DNA of 10,214 nucleotides from an uncultured Collinsella sp. (GTDB taxonomy: Bacteria; Actinomycetota; Coriobacteriia; Coriobacteriales; Coriobacteriaceae), in assembly GCA_900766165.1 (NCBI GenBank), contig CAAFUK010000105.1, positions 1-10,214 on the forward strand, given 5' to 3'. A program made the position numbers and the translations under genes. Positions 1-7,099 of the stretch are shown piece by piece. The stretch's first letter is position 1; each line of letters opens with the position of its first letter. Below the pieces are notes generated by a model. It had not been told where the DNA came from. It made no database searches and worked only from the letters and a program-made list of their open reading frames with translations.

Positions 1-32
1 CACTCTTTCCCTACACGACGCTCTTCCGATCT
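1..32 (+). other. Illumina sequencing adapter remnant (artefact)
   Basis: The first 32 bases match the 3' 32 bases of the standard 33-base Illumina TruSeq read-1 adapter, including the diagnostic end GCTCTTCCGATCT; only the first A is missing. Genomic sequence starts at base 33. This is an untrimmed library artefact at a contig end and should be masked. It touches no gene: the nearest coding region ends at 76 on the minus strand. Bases 33-75 hold only the short downstream flank of that gene, with no convincing terminator. Confidence 0.97.
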
Positions 33-75
33 CGCCAAGCTCAGGCGCAGGGCGGCCCCTTGTCATTACATCAGG

Positions 76-1101
76 CTACAGGACAGCCGCCAGCGCGTCG
101 ATGTCCTCCTGCGTCGTGGCCCAGCTGGTGCAAAAACGCACCACCGTGTGGGTATCGTCGTACTTTTCCCAGTACTCGATCGCCGCATGCTCGCGAATGC
201 GGGCCATGTCCTCGTTGGGCAGAATCACGAACTGCTGGTTGGTCGGCGTCTCCAAGAAGAACTGGTAGCCGCGCTCGTGCAGCACGCGACGCAGCGCCTG
301 AGCGGTCTCAATCGCCTGGCGACCAATCTCAAAATACAGGCCATCGGTAAAAAGAGCCTCGAACTGCACACCCGTCAGGCGGCCCTTGGCAAGCAGCGCA
401 CCGTGCTGCTTAATACGCGGAATGGGATGCGCCGGGGCATGCATGCCGCAGAACACCACAGCCTCGCCGCAGAGCGCGCCGCACTTGGTGCCGCCGATGT
501 AGAACACGTCGCACAGCTGCGCCAGCTCGGGCAGGGTAATGTCGCACTCATCGGCCGCCAGTGCATAGGCCAGGCGGGCGCCATCCACAAACAGCGGAAT
601 CTCGCGCTTCTGGCACACCGCGTGAATCGCCGCGAGCTCGGCCTTGGAGTACAGTGTGCCGTACTCGGTCGACAGGCTCACATACGCCGCACCCGGAAAC
701 ACCATGTGCTCATGGCTCTCGTTTTCGTAGAACACCTGGAAATAGTTCTCGAGATCCTCGGCGTGCATCTTGCCCTCATAGCCGGGGATGGTGAGCACCT
801 TGTGGCCACCAAACTCGATGGCGCCCGCCTCGTGGCAGGCGACATGGCCAGTCTCGGCAGCAACGACGCCCTCGTAGGGCGCAAGCAGCATATCGATCAC
901 CGTCGCGTTGGCCTGCGTGCCGCCCACCAGAAAAAACACGTCGGCATCGGGGACCTGACAGGCCTCGCGGATAAGCTGCTTGGCACGCTCGGTGTGTGCA
1001 TCGGTACCGTAGCCGGGCTGCGGCTCCATGTTGGTGTCGACGAGTGCCTGCAGCACTGCCGGATGTGCGCCGTGGGAATAATCGTTGTTAAACGCGAGCA
1101 T
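76..1101 (-). CDS. Low-specificity L-threonine aldolase family PLP enzyme
   Basis: A 341-aa cytosolic, pyridoxal-phosphate-dependent fold-type I enzyme of the threonine aldolase / beta-eliminating lyase family. These enzymes cleave L-threonine or L-allo-threonine to glycine and acetaldehyde. Visible features are the N-terminal FNNDYSHGAHP (residues 4-14), GGTQAN (60-65) in the phosphate-binding region, a probable cofactor-stacking His86 in ETGHVACHE, Asp173 and Arg176 in FVDGARLA, and the Schiff-base lysine Lys206 in YIGGTKCGA. Length is normal for the family and the gene is complete, ending in TAG. The ATG at 1101 is preferred over an ATG 13 codons upstream because AGAGGA lies 5 nt before it and the family N-terminus begins there. 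The gene follows the PAP2 gene by 45 nt on the same strand, with no clear terminator between them, so cotranscription is possible. Exact substrate stereospecificity cannot be read from the sequence; a related beta-eliminating lyase is the alternative. Confidence 0.93.
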   Translation of the reverse strand: MLAFNNDYSHGAHPAVLQALVDTNMEPQPGYGTDAHTERAKQLIREACQVPDADVFFLVGGTQANATVIDMLLAPYEGVVAAETGHVACHEAGAIEFGGHKVLTIPGYEGKMHAEDLENYFQVFYENESHEHMVFPGAAYVSLSTEYGTLYSKAELAAIHAVCQKREIPLFVDGARLAYALAADECDITLPELAQLCDVFYIGGTKCGALCGEAVVFCGMHAPAHPIPRIKQHGALLAKGRLTGVQFEALFTDGLYFEIGRQAIETAQALRRVLHERGYQFFLETPTNQQFVILPNEDMARIREHAAIEYWEKYDDTHTVVRFCTSWATTQEDIDALAAVL

Positions 1102-1146
1102 GGCAATCCTCTCTAGCCGGGCACGGGCCCAATGATTCAAACGGAG

Positions 1147-2010
1147 CTATTGTACGCCGTTGGGATAGGCAATGCGCGCGGCAAGGCACTCAAGCGCCAG
1201 CACCAGGGCAAAGCCGCAGCTCACGTCACTCAAAAAATGCGCTCCGATCACGATGCGGCCAAAGGCGACGAGCGCCGCGACCACAGCCGCTGTCCAAAAG
1301 ACCACCCGACGGCGCGAGGGCTTTTCCTTAAAGGCCACCGCGGGAAGTCCGGCGAGCATAAGACCGATCGCCGCATGCGCGGTGTGCCCGCTCGCGAACG
1401 ACTTAAAGCCGTCCTTGATTACGCCGGCCGCAATATAACTCCACTTGTCGGGGTTGCCGATCACCCACCACGGCTGAAAATTGAGCCCCGGTGTGACCTC
1501 GATCACGCGCATGCGCGGACGCGACCACAGCGGCTTGACGATCACGTTGAGGATAATGGCCTGAGCGACCCACACGGCAAGCACCATCAACGCCCAGCGC
1601 GTAAGCTCGTCGGGCTCGGTCGCGCGCGTGAGGCGATAGACGATAAGGTTGGCGGCGATCACCAGCGCAAACGTCAGTACCAGCTGAAACGCAATAAGCT
1701 TGCCGCCGACGCGCAGCGATCCGATAATCTCGTAGCCGACCAGACCCACGTTGATCAAAACGCCCAGCGCGGCAAGCCATTTGCTGCCCCTGGAGTCGGG
1801 ACGCACCGCGCGCACGAGCATAACGCCCGCGATGCTCGCCGTCAGCTCAAACGGCAACTCGCCAGCGGCCTCGATAAAGCGGCCGTACATGCTGCCGATG
1901 TTGAACAGCGCGCTCGAGATCTGATAATCGAAGAAACTGCCCACGCCCAGACAAAGACACAGGACAACCGCGATAGCGGCGGCGTCTTTCTTGTAGATGT
2001 ACCCGAACAT
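1147..2010 (-). CDS. PAP2-family (type 2 phosphatidic acid phosphatase) membrane protein
   Basis: A 287-aa integral membrane protein with roughly six to eight hydrophobic segments (about residues 10-28, 55-68, 80-98, 107-125, 137-157, 213-227, 237-252 and 263-280). The three PAP2 catalytic motifs are present in order. Motif 1 is KPLWSRPRM, with Lys159 and Arg166 spaced as in K-x6-RP but with Met in place of the final Pro. Motif 2 is FASGHTAHA, with Ser207 and the acid/base His209. Motif 3 is GRIVIGAHFLSD, with Arg252, nucleophile His258 and Asp262. Family members dephosphorylate lipid phosphates such as phosphatidic acid or undecaprenyl pyrophosphate at the membrane; which one applies here is not decidable. 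The ATG at 2010 has AAAGGA about 4 nt upstream. The gene sits between mfd and the threonine aldolase gene on the same strand, separated from mfd by an 88-nt gap with a GC-rich hairpin. Confidence 0.9.
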   Translation of the reverse strand: MFGYIYKKDAAAIAVVLCLCLGVGSFFDYQISSALFNIGSMYGRFIEAAGELPFELTASIAGVMLVRAVRPDSRGSKWLAALGVLINVGLVGYEIIGSLRVGGKLIAFQLVLTFALVIAANLIVYRLTRATEPDELTRWALMVLAVWVAQAIILNVIVKPLWSRPRMRVIEVTPGLNFQPWWVIGNPDKWSYIAAGVIKDGFKSFASGHTAHAAIGLMLAGLPAVAFKEKPSRRRVVFWTAAVVAALVAFGRIVIGAHFLSDVSCGFALVLALECLAARIAYPNGVQ

Positions 2011-2046
2011 GCTTTCCTTTCGATGGGGCTGGAATCAACCTGCGAG

Positions 2047-2086
2047 GTGGCGGGGCAAAGAACAACTGGTAGCTCTGCCCCGCCAC
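2047..2086 (-). terminator. Terminator-like GC-rich hairpin after mfd, no U-tract
   Basis: Two perfectly complementary 11-base arms, 2047-2057 (GTGGCGGGGCA) and 2076-2086, enclose an 18-base loop. On the minus strand the hairpin begins 12 nt past the mfd stop codon. It is not followed by a run of T on either strand, so it is not a textbook rho-independent terminator. In GC-rich Gram-positives such tail-less hairpins can still attenuate transcription or protect 3' ends. The position argues for partial separation of mfd from the downstream PAP2 gene. The direction is inferred from that position. Confidence 0.5.
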
Positions 2087-2098
2087 GCCCCCTACTTG

Positions 2099-5000
2099 TT
2101 AGTCATCGTCGCTCGCGCCTAATTGCTGCAGCAGCATGAGTGCCGCGGCCACGGGGCCGGTGCCGTCGTTGGCGTCGAGACCGCGACCCAGGCCGCTGCC
2201 CGCGCCGGCGCCCGCCTTGTAGGGCACCGACAACTTGCGGCTCTTGGGGAAGTTCACCGCGCCATAGCGGGTCTTAAGCTCAAAGGCCACCTTCTTGGGC
2301 ACGTCGACGCCCAAAAACGTGATGCGACCGCCGCTGAGCGTGACGCTCTCGAGCCCCAGGCGCTCGCCGCGAATGCGGATGCGCGCGCGATTGAACAGGT
2401 TGAGTCCCGCCAACGGCAGCTCACCATGCGCGGCCTCGGTCTCTTCCTGCACCTCGTCAATGCTCTCCAGGTCCTCGGCCGCTGCGAGCTTACGGTACAC
2501 GAGCACGCGCTGGTCCACCGCCGGCAGGTACTCCTCGGACAAGAAGTAGTCGGCCGGCAGGTTAATACCCACGCTCGCCGCCTCCACGCCGGCATCGTCG
2601 TCGCCGCGCGCCTCGGCCACGGCCTGTCCCAGCATCTGCGTAAACAGGTCAAAGCCCACACTCGACAGGTTGCCGTGCTGCTCGGCGCCCATAAGCGAGC
2701 CGGCGCCGCGGATCTCCAGGTCGCGCATGGCGATGCGCATGCCGCTGCCCAGGTCCTGGAATTCGGAAAGCGCGGTCAGGCGCGCCGTTGCCTCCTCGGT
2801 GAGCGGCAGCTCACCCGGGAACATAAAGTACGCGTAGGCCTGCGTGGCAGAGCGGCCCACACGGCCCTTGAGCTGGTAGAGCTGCGCCAGGCCCAGGCGC
2901 TGCGAGTCCTCGATGATGAGCGTGTTGGCGGTCGCGTTGTCGATGCCGCTTTCCACGATGGTCGTGGCGATGAGCACGTCGATCTTTTTGGTCGCGAACT
3001 CGATCATCACGTCCTCGACCTCGCGCGGGCTCATCTTGCCATGCGCCACGCCCACACGTGCCTCGGGCGCGGCCTCGTGCACGCGCGCCACGGCATCATC
3101 GATGGTCTTGACGCGGTTGGACACGTAATACACCTGACCGCCGCGGCCCACCTCCAGGCGAATCGCCGCACTCACCACGTCGGGGTCGTACTCCCCCACG
3201 TGCACGATCACGGGACGACGCCCGGTCGGCGGTGTGGTGATCAGGCTCATGTCGCGCACGCCGCTCGTGGCCATCTGCATGGTTCGCGGAATAGGCGTTG
3301 CCGAAAGCGTGAGCACGTCGATTTGCTCACGCAGGTTCTTGAGCTGTTCCTTGTGCTGCACGCCAAAGCGCTGCTCCTCGTCGATGATCACCATGCCCAG
3401 GTTCTTGGGGTTCACGTCGGCAGAAAGCAAGCGGTGCGTGCCGATGAGCACATCAATCGTGCCCTCGGCAAACGCCTTGAGCGCGCGCTTCTGCTGCGCC
3501 GGGGTGCGGAAGCGGCTGAGCACTTCGACCTCCAGGCCAAACGGAGCAAAGCGCTCAAAGAACGTCTCGTAGTGCTGCTGGGCCAGAATGGTCGTGGGGC
3601 AGAGCACCATGACTTGGCGGCCGGAGTCCACGCACTTAAACGCCGCGCGCAGGGCAACCTCGGTCTTGCCGAAACCCACGTCGCCGCACAGCAGGCGGTC
3701 CATGGGCTTGGGCGCCTCCATGTCGGCCTTGATGTCGGCGATAGCCTCCAGCTGGTCGCGCGTCTCGTCGTAGGGGAAGCTCTCCTCCATCTCGATCTGC
3801 TCGGGCGTGTCGGGCGGGCAGGCGATACCGGTAATCGACGAGCGGCGCGTATACAGATCGACCAGGTCAAACGCCAGCTTTTTGGCGTTCTTGCGTGCCT
3901 TGTTGGTGGCACGCGTCCAGTCGGCGGTATTGAGCCTGGTCAGGCGCGGCTTGTCACCGTCGGGACCGACGTATCGCGTAATGCGGTCAACCTGCTCCAG
4001 CGGCACGTAGAGCTTGTCGCCATCGGCATATTCCAGCAAAAAGTAGTCGCGTTCCTTGCCGCCCACTTCCTGACGCGCGATCTCGCTAAAGAGCGCGATG
4101 CCGTGGGTAGCGTGCACCACGTAGTCGCCCGGCTTAAACGGGAAGGTGATCTGCGTAATGTCCACCTTGCGGCGGCTGCGCGCGCGGTTGGCATCCATGC
4201 GGGCGTTGAGGTCGGCGATCGAGAACACGGCCAGGTTGGCATCGGGCACCACCACGCCCTGCGGCAGGGCAGCGTCCACAAAGGTCACGCGCCCGCGCGA
4301 GATGGTGGGCACGGCGGCGCCGGCGGCAGCCTGCGCGGCGCCCGCCTCGAGCGAGCGGGCGTTGAGCGCATCGGCGCGACGCTCGCGAATGGAAGCACGG
4401 GCCTCCTGGCGTGCGGCACGGTCGGCGGAATCCGCCGCTGCCACGCGCACGCGGTCGCCGATAGCGCCGGCGTTTTCGGGCGCCGCGGTCAGCGATTCCT
4501 CAAAGGTAATGCCCTCGTCGCCAAAGGTGAGCTCCATCGACTCGCGCGCACCGCGGTCGGGGATGGCAAACACGCAGGCATAGCGCTTGCCCACGACCTC
4601 CTGGATGCGCGTCATAAAACGGTTGTCCGAGCCTGCAATGGCAGGCTGCTCAATCTTGAGCTCGGCCGTCACCGCACCGCCGGCACGGATGAGGCTCACA
4701 TAGTTCAGGCGTTGCTGGGAACCAAAGTCGAGTTGCTGGGCACGCACGTACAGGCCGTCCAGACGGTCGACTCCCGCCTCGCCGGCACGTGCCTCGATAT
4801 CCTCGTAGGCGCGCAGGCAATCGTCGAACAGCGAGCGCGGCTCGGACAGTACCACGAGCGCCTTGCCGCTCACATGCGACAGCGGGCTCACGGTCTGGCC
4901 GTACATCACCGGCAAAAAGCGGTCGAGCTCGGGCGTGACGATGCGCGCATCCACCATCTCGAGCAGCGCCGCCAACTTGCTGTCGTCCTGGCTGGCGCGG

Positions 5001-5731
5001 TAGAGCGCCACATGCATGTTGTGGACGGCCTCGTCGGTAAGCGCCAGCTCACGGCACGGGAAGATCTCGATGCTGTCCTCGTTGCCGATGGTCTGGCCCG
5101 TGGAGCTCACCATGCGGCGGATGCGGTCGATCTCGTCGCCAAAGAACTCAATGCGCACGGGCGCCTTTTCCTGCGCGGGAAACACCTCGACGGTGTCGCC
5201 GTGCACACGGAACAGGCCGGGCGCGTCGGCGGCGCCGGCATTGGTGTAGCCCATGCCCACCAGGCGCTGCGGCACCTCGTCAAAAGGAATCTCCTCGCCC
5301 ACCGCAAAAGTAGTGGCCTCCCAGTAGTGGCTCTCGCCCGGCGGCACGCAGCGCAGCAGCGCGCGGGCCGAGGCGACCATGATGCAGTTGTCCCCGCGCA
5401 CGATGCGCCCGAGCGCCTCGCAGCGCTGAGCAACCACGGCGTCGTCGGGCGCCTGCTCGCGCCAAGGGTAGTCCTTGCGCTCGGGAAAGCGGCACACGTG
5501 CGCCAGGCCCACATAGGCGGCCAGACTACGTGCGGCACGATCGGCCGCATCCTCGCCACTCACAATGTAGACCGTGGGGCGCGGACGACGCGCGAACTGG
5601 GCGGCCGCCATAAGTGTTCGGCCCGACTGAGACACGGCCAGCGTCACGTCCTCGCCAGAATCGAGCCCGGCCTCGACGGTCTGCAGTGCCTCGGCAGTGT
5701 AGAGCTGCGCGGCTATACGGTGAATGAGCAT
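2099..5731 (-). CDS. mfd: Transcription-repair coupling factor Mfd
   Basis: A 1210-aa ATP-dependent DNA translocase that recognises RNA polymerase stalled at a lesion, displaces it and recruits UvrA for nucleotide excision repair. Domains in order: an N-terminal UvrB-like module without a working ATPase (about 1-350; the P-loop region reads VSQSGRT); a linker rich in Ala and Arg (about 430-500); the CarD-like RNA polymerase interaction domain from KPGDYVVHATHG (about 530-590); a RecG-like SF2 motor with Walker A GDVGFGKTEVA (about 680), DEEQRFGVQH (about 783), LSATPIPRTMQ (about 808) and motif VI QLKGRVGRS (about 950); and the C-terminal TRCF domain with LPADYFLSEEYLP (about 1045 on). Length is normal for an actinobacterial Mfd. 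The ATG at 5731 is chosen over a start nine codons upstream because GGAGGA lies 5 nt before it and MLIHRIAAQL is a plausible N-terminus. A terminator just upstream implies its own promoter or read-through; I see no convincing promoter. Confidence 0.98.
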   Translation of the reverse strand: MLIHRIAAQLYTAEALQTVEAGLDSGEDVTLAVSQSGRTLMAAAQFARRPRPTVYIVSGEDAADRAARSLAAYVGLAHVCRFPERKDYPWREQAPDDAVVAQRCEALGRIVRGDNCIMVASARALLRCVPPGESHYWEATTFAVGEEIPFDEVPQRLVGMGYTNAGAADAPGLFRVHGDTVEVFPAQEKAPVRIEFFGDEIDRIRRMVSSTGQTIGNEDSIEIFPCRELALTDEAVHNMHVALYRASQDDSKLAALLEMVDARIVTPELDRFLPVMYGQTVSPLSHVSGKALVVLSEPRSLFDDCLRAYEDIEARAGEAGVDRLDGLYVRAQQLDFGSQQRLNYVSLIRAGGAVTAELKIEQPAIAGSDNRFMTRIQEVVGKRYACVFAIPDRGARESMELTFGDEGITFEESLTAAPENAGAIGDRVRVAAADSADRAARQEARASIRERRADALNARSLEAGAAQAAAGAAVPTISRGRVTFVDAALPQGVVVPDANLAVFSIADLNARMDANRARSRRKVDITQITFPFKPGDYVVHATHGIALFSEIARQEVGGKERDYFLLEYADGDKLYVPLEQVDRITRYVGPDGDKPRLTRLNTADWTRATNKARKNAKKLAFDLVDLYTRRSSITGIACPPDTPEQIEMEESFPYDETRDQLEAIADIKADMEAPKPMDRLLCGDVGFGKTEVALRAAFKCVDSGRQVMVLCPTTILAQQHYETFFERFAPFGLEVEVLSRFRTPAQQKRALKAFAEGTIDVLIGTHRLLSADVNPKNLGMVIIDEEQRFGVQHKEQLKNLREQIDVLTLSATPIPRTMQMATSGVRDMSLITTPPTGRRPVIVHVGEYDPDVVSAAIRLEVGRGGQVYYVSNRVKTIDDAVARVHEAAPEARVGVAHGKMSPREVEDVMIEFATKKIDVLIATTIVESGIDNATANTLIIEDSQRLGLAQLYQLKGRVGRSATQAYAYFMFPGELPLTEEATARLTALSEFQDLGSGMRIAMRDLEIRGAGSLMGAEQHGNLSSVGFDLFTQMLGQAVAEARGDDDAGVEAASVGINLPADYFLSEEYLPAVDQRVLVYRKLAAAEDLESIDEVQEETEAAHGELPLAGLNLFNRARIRIRGERLGLESVTLSGGRITFLGVDVPKKVAFELKTRYGAVNFPKSRKLSVPYKAGAGAGSGLGRGLDANDGTGPVAAALMLLQQLGASDDD

Positions 5732-5756
5732 GCTGTTCCTCCGGCATTGCAACGCC

Positions 5757-5784
5757 AAAAGCCCGCCGAGGCAAGCTCGGCGGG
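5757..5784 (-). terminator. Rho-independent terminator upstream of mfd
   Basis: Read on the minus strand, a perfect 9-bp stem CCCGCCGAG / CTCGGCGGG (5784-5776 pairing with 5770-5762) with a 5-nt loop is followed by CTTTT (5761-5757). On the plus strand the flank after the stem is TCGTTCGTC, which is less terminator-like, so the minus direction is preferred. It lies 16 nt after the stop of the small ORF at 5801-5986 and 25 nt before the mfd start codon. It therefore ends an upstream minus-strand transcript or attenuates mfd. Confidence 0.7.
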
Positions 5785-5800
5785 TCGTTCGTCAAGTTCA

Positions 5801-5986
5801 TTAACGTTTATGGTACCGCACGGTCCCGTGACCAAAAGCCAAAGCGGCATCATGCCAAATGTTGCCCACAACGGTCTTGCTAACGCGTTTTCCCAGCTTA
5901 TTAATCCGCTCTCCGCTTTTTGATTTGCTGTCTTCCGGCAGCGATTTACACCGTCCGCGCCCCCTGGCGAGCATTTCGAGCTGCAA
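5801..5986 (-). CDS. Possible small basic protein, unknown function
   Basis: A 61-codon ORF starting with TTG at 5986, or 57 codons from the in-frame ATG at 5974. I do not recognise the product. It is lysine- and arginine-rich in its first half (RINKLGKRVSK) and ends in NIWHDAALAFGHGTVRYHKR. No membrane segment or signal peptide is visible. In favour: the ORF ends 16 nt before a well-formed minus-strand terminator, and the region is otherwise an unexplained 270-nt gap. Against: neither start has a good ribosome binding site, and the base composition is closer to intergenic DNA. It could instead be an untranslated small RNA or mfd leader ending at the same terminator. A conserved C-terminal half in relatives would support it. 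Confidence 0.33.
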   Translation of the reverse strand: MQLEMLARGRGRCKSLPEDSKSKSGERINKLGKRVSKTVVGNIWHDAALAFGHGTVRYHKR

Positions 5987-5995
5987 AGCGCCTGT

Positions 5996-6027
5996 AATTG
6001 ACCATGCTTACGTATTCAGTGTCACTT
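5996..6027. promoter_or_regulatory. Operator-like dyad upstream of the FHA-kinase cassette
   Basis: An imperfect 32-bp inverted repeat is centred between 6011 and 6012. By hand alignment 11 of 16 symmetric positions pair, including the outer blocks TGAC (5999-6002) / GTCA (6021-6024) and the central palindrome TACGTA (6009-6014). It ends 4 nt before the Shine-Dalgarno sequence of the first cassette gene and lies just upstream of the divergent small ORF, a natural place for a regulator site. Overlapping weak promoter-like hexamers exist on both strands (plus: TTGACC, 17 nt, GTCACT), but the -10 matches are poor. Confidence 0.3.
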
Positions 6028-6030
6028 TTT

Positions 6031-6044
6031 GAGGAGGGGGGGGG
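6031..6044 (+). promoter_or_regulatory. Ribosome binding site containing a run of nine G
   Basis: GAGGAG (6031-6036) runs straight into a homopolymer of nine G (6036-6044), followed by TAAAACAA and the ATG at 6053. The classical AGGAGG (6032-6037) lies 15 nt from the ATG, longer than the usual 5-9 nt. Ribosomes may instead pair with the G-run, using G-U pairs, about 8 nt from the ATG. Loss or gain of G would change the spacing, so translation of the first gene could vary. The run is also a known weak spot for sequencing, and its true length may differ. Confidence 0.55.
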
Positions 6045-6052
6045 TAAAACAA

Positions 6053-7009
6053 ATGGCCGACACCCCATCTTGTGCACTGTACGCCGGGCTTAAGTCACTC
6101 GGTCGCATTAACAACGGTAACGCCGCGCAAATTCTCATGGCCGGCAACGCCCGTTACGGTGGACGCCCCATCTCCGAACGCTTGACGGTCCCGTCGTTTA
6201 TCTCACGCGAAATCGTTCACGCCAAACCCGGTGACCTTCCCGAGCCGCTGTTTGTGCCCTTTGAACAAAGTGCGCGCCAGATACTCAACCTCATCATGCA
6301 AAACCGAGGCTCCGACCCCCAATCGCTGAGCAAGGTCGCTAAACGCTATATGGAGTCGTGCGTCCCAGACATGCAGGATGCCCTTACCAATTGCGGCGTC
6401 GACGGCATGCTCTTTAGAAACGGCGTTGAGCGCATCGAGACCGCTGACGATAGCGACATCAAAGATCGCCTCTACATCCATCTGGTCTTTTTTATCGTTA
6501 CCGGCTGCCTTGGCGACCCCGCCCGCGCCATCGAATACACCGAGTCCTTTGTGTCCGACCAGATGCTCTCGACACTCGGCACGGTCGAGACGACCGTCAC
6601 CTCGTTTTTCTCGACAACCGCGCGCCCCACGGGAGACATTCGTCTGGGGCTGCTGCGCGTCGTGGGCAACTCGGCACGACCGCCGCTGCGTCCCCTTACC
6701 ACGGACCCGGTGGGCAGCATTATCGGGTCGCTGACGGGAGACGAGAACGCCATCACCGACGTCGATTCCGACGTCTCGCGCCAGCACCTGCGTATTTGGC
6801 TCCAAGACGGACGCTGGCTTGCGCAGGGTCTCGGCTCCACCAACGGATCGTTTTTGATCTCGGGCGTCGGCCGCTGCCGACAGGCTATCGAACCGCCCAG
6901 ACGCGAGCGCCCCGCCAACTTTGCCAACACCCCCGTCGAGATTCACAACGGAGACACGCTTTGCTTGGGTGCCACGACGCGCTTCTTGGTCATTCGCATC
7001 ACAGACTAG
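6053..7009 (+). CDS. FHA-domain protein with unrecognised N-terminal domain (first paralogue)
   Basis: A 318-aa protein, probably cytosolic. The C-terminal FHA domain (about 197-316) shows the beta-sandwich signature: IIGSLTGDENAITDV, then DVSRQHLRIW (Ser242, His245), then GSTNGSFLI (Asn264), then IHNGDTLCLG and TRFLVIRI. FHA domains bind phosphothreonine peptides, but here the usual 'GR' arginine is Ser226. The first ~190 residues are unfamiliar and mostly helical. Motifs shared with the paralogue at 9145 are an early INNxxAAxIL, SREIVHAKPG (51-60), GCLGDPA (151-157) and STLGTVETT (173-181). One hydrophobic helix (141-153) looks buried rather than membrane-spanning. The ATG at 6053 is preferred to an upstream in-frame TTG because that TTG would translate the ribosome binding site, and because the start then aligns with the paralogue's. 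It is the first gene of a three-gene unit, 90 nt before the kinase gene. A role as kinase substrate or adaptor is inferred from context. Confidence 0.85.
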   Translation: MADTPSCALYAGLKSLGRINNGNAAQILMAGNARYGGRPISERLTVPSFISREIVHAKPGDLPEPLFVPFEQSARQILNLIMQNRGSDPQSLSKVAKRYMESCVPDMQDALTNCGVDGMLFRNGVERIETADDSDIKDRLYIHLVFFIVTGCLGDPARAIEYTESFVSDQMLSTLGTVETTVTSFFSTTARPTGDIRLGLLRVVGNSARPPLRPLTTDPVGSIIGSLTGDENAITDVDSDVSRQHLRIWLQDGRWLAQGLGSTNGSFLISGVGRCRQAIEPPRRERPANFANTPVEIHNGDTLCLGATTRFLVIRITD

Positions 7010-7099
7010 CCCGCCCACACCTTTTCGATTAAGGCAACGGTTGCGCTACCTTTTCACTAACATTATCGCTACGCACTTTTTTCTCGAAAGGATCGCCCC

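Noticed and set aside
148..1116. 322-codon open frame on the plus strand opposite the threonine aldolase gene
   Set aside because: Antisense shadow: no domain motifs or plausible ribosome binding site, and full overlap with a clear PLP enzyme.
1132..2139. 335-codon open frame on the plus strand opposite the PAP2 gene
   Set aside because: Antisense shadow rich in charged residues, with no family motifs. The minus strand carries all three PAP2 motifs.
2123..5923. 1266-codon open frame on the plus strand opposite mfd
   Set aside because: It is the antisense shadow of mfd, a common effect of GC-rich codon bias. Its product is low-complexity (rich in His, Arg, Ala, Leu) with no recognisable motif, while the minus strand encodes an unmistakable Mfd.
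5761..6052. tRNA, riboswitch or CRISPR in the divergent intergenic region
   Set aside because: No cloverleaf, no regularly spaced repeats and no riboswitch core that I recognise; only the terminator, the dyad and the G-run could be supported.
6203..7018. 271-codon minus-strand frame opposite the first FHA gene
   Set aside because: The plus-strand frame has the FHA signature and a paralogue at 9145-10134; the minus frame has neither motif nor paralogue.
7010..7099. Possible separate promoter before the kinase gene
   Set aside because: The 90-nt gap is somewhat AT-richer, but no -35/-10 pair with acceptable spacing was found (TTGCGC and CATTAT are only 14 nt apart).
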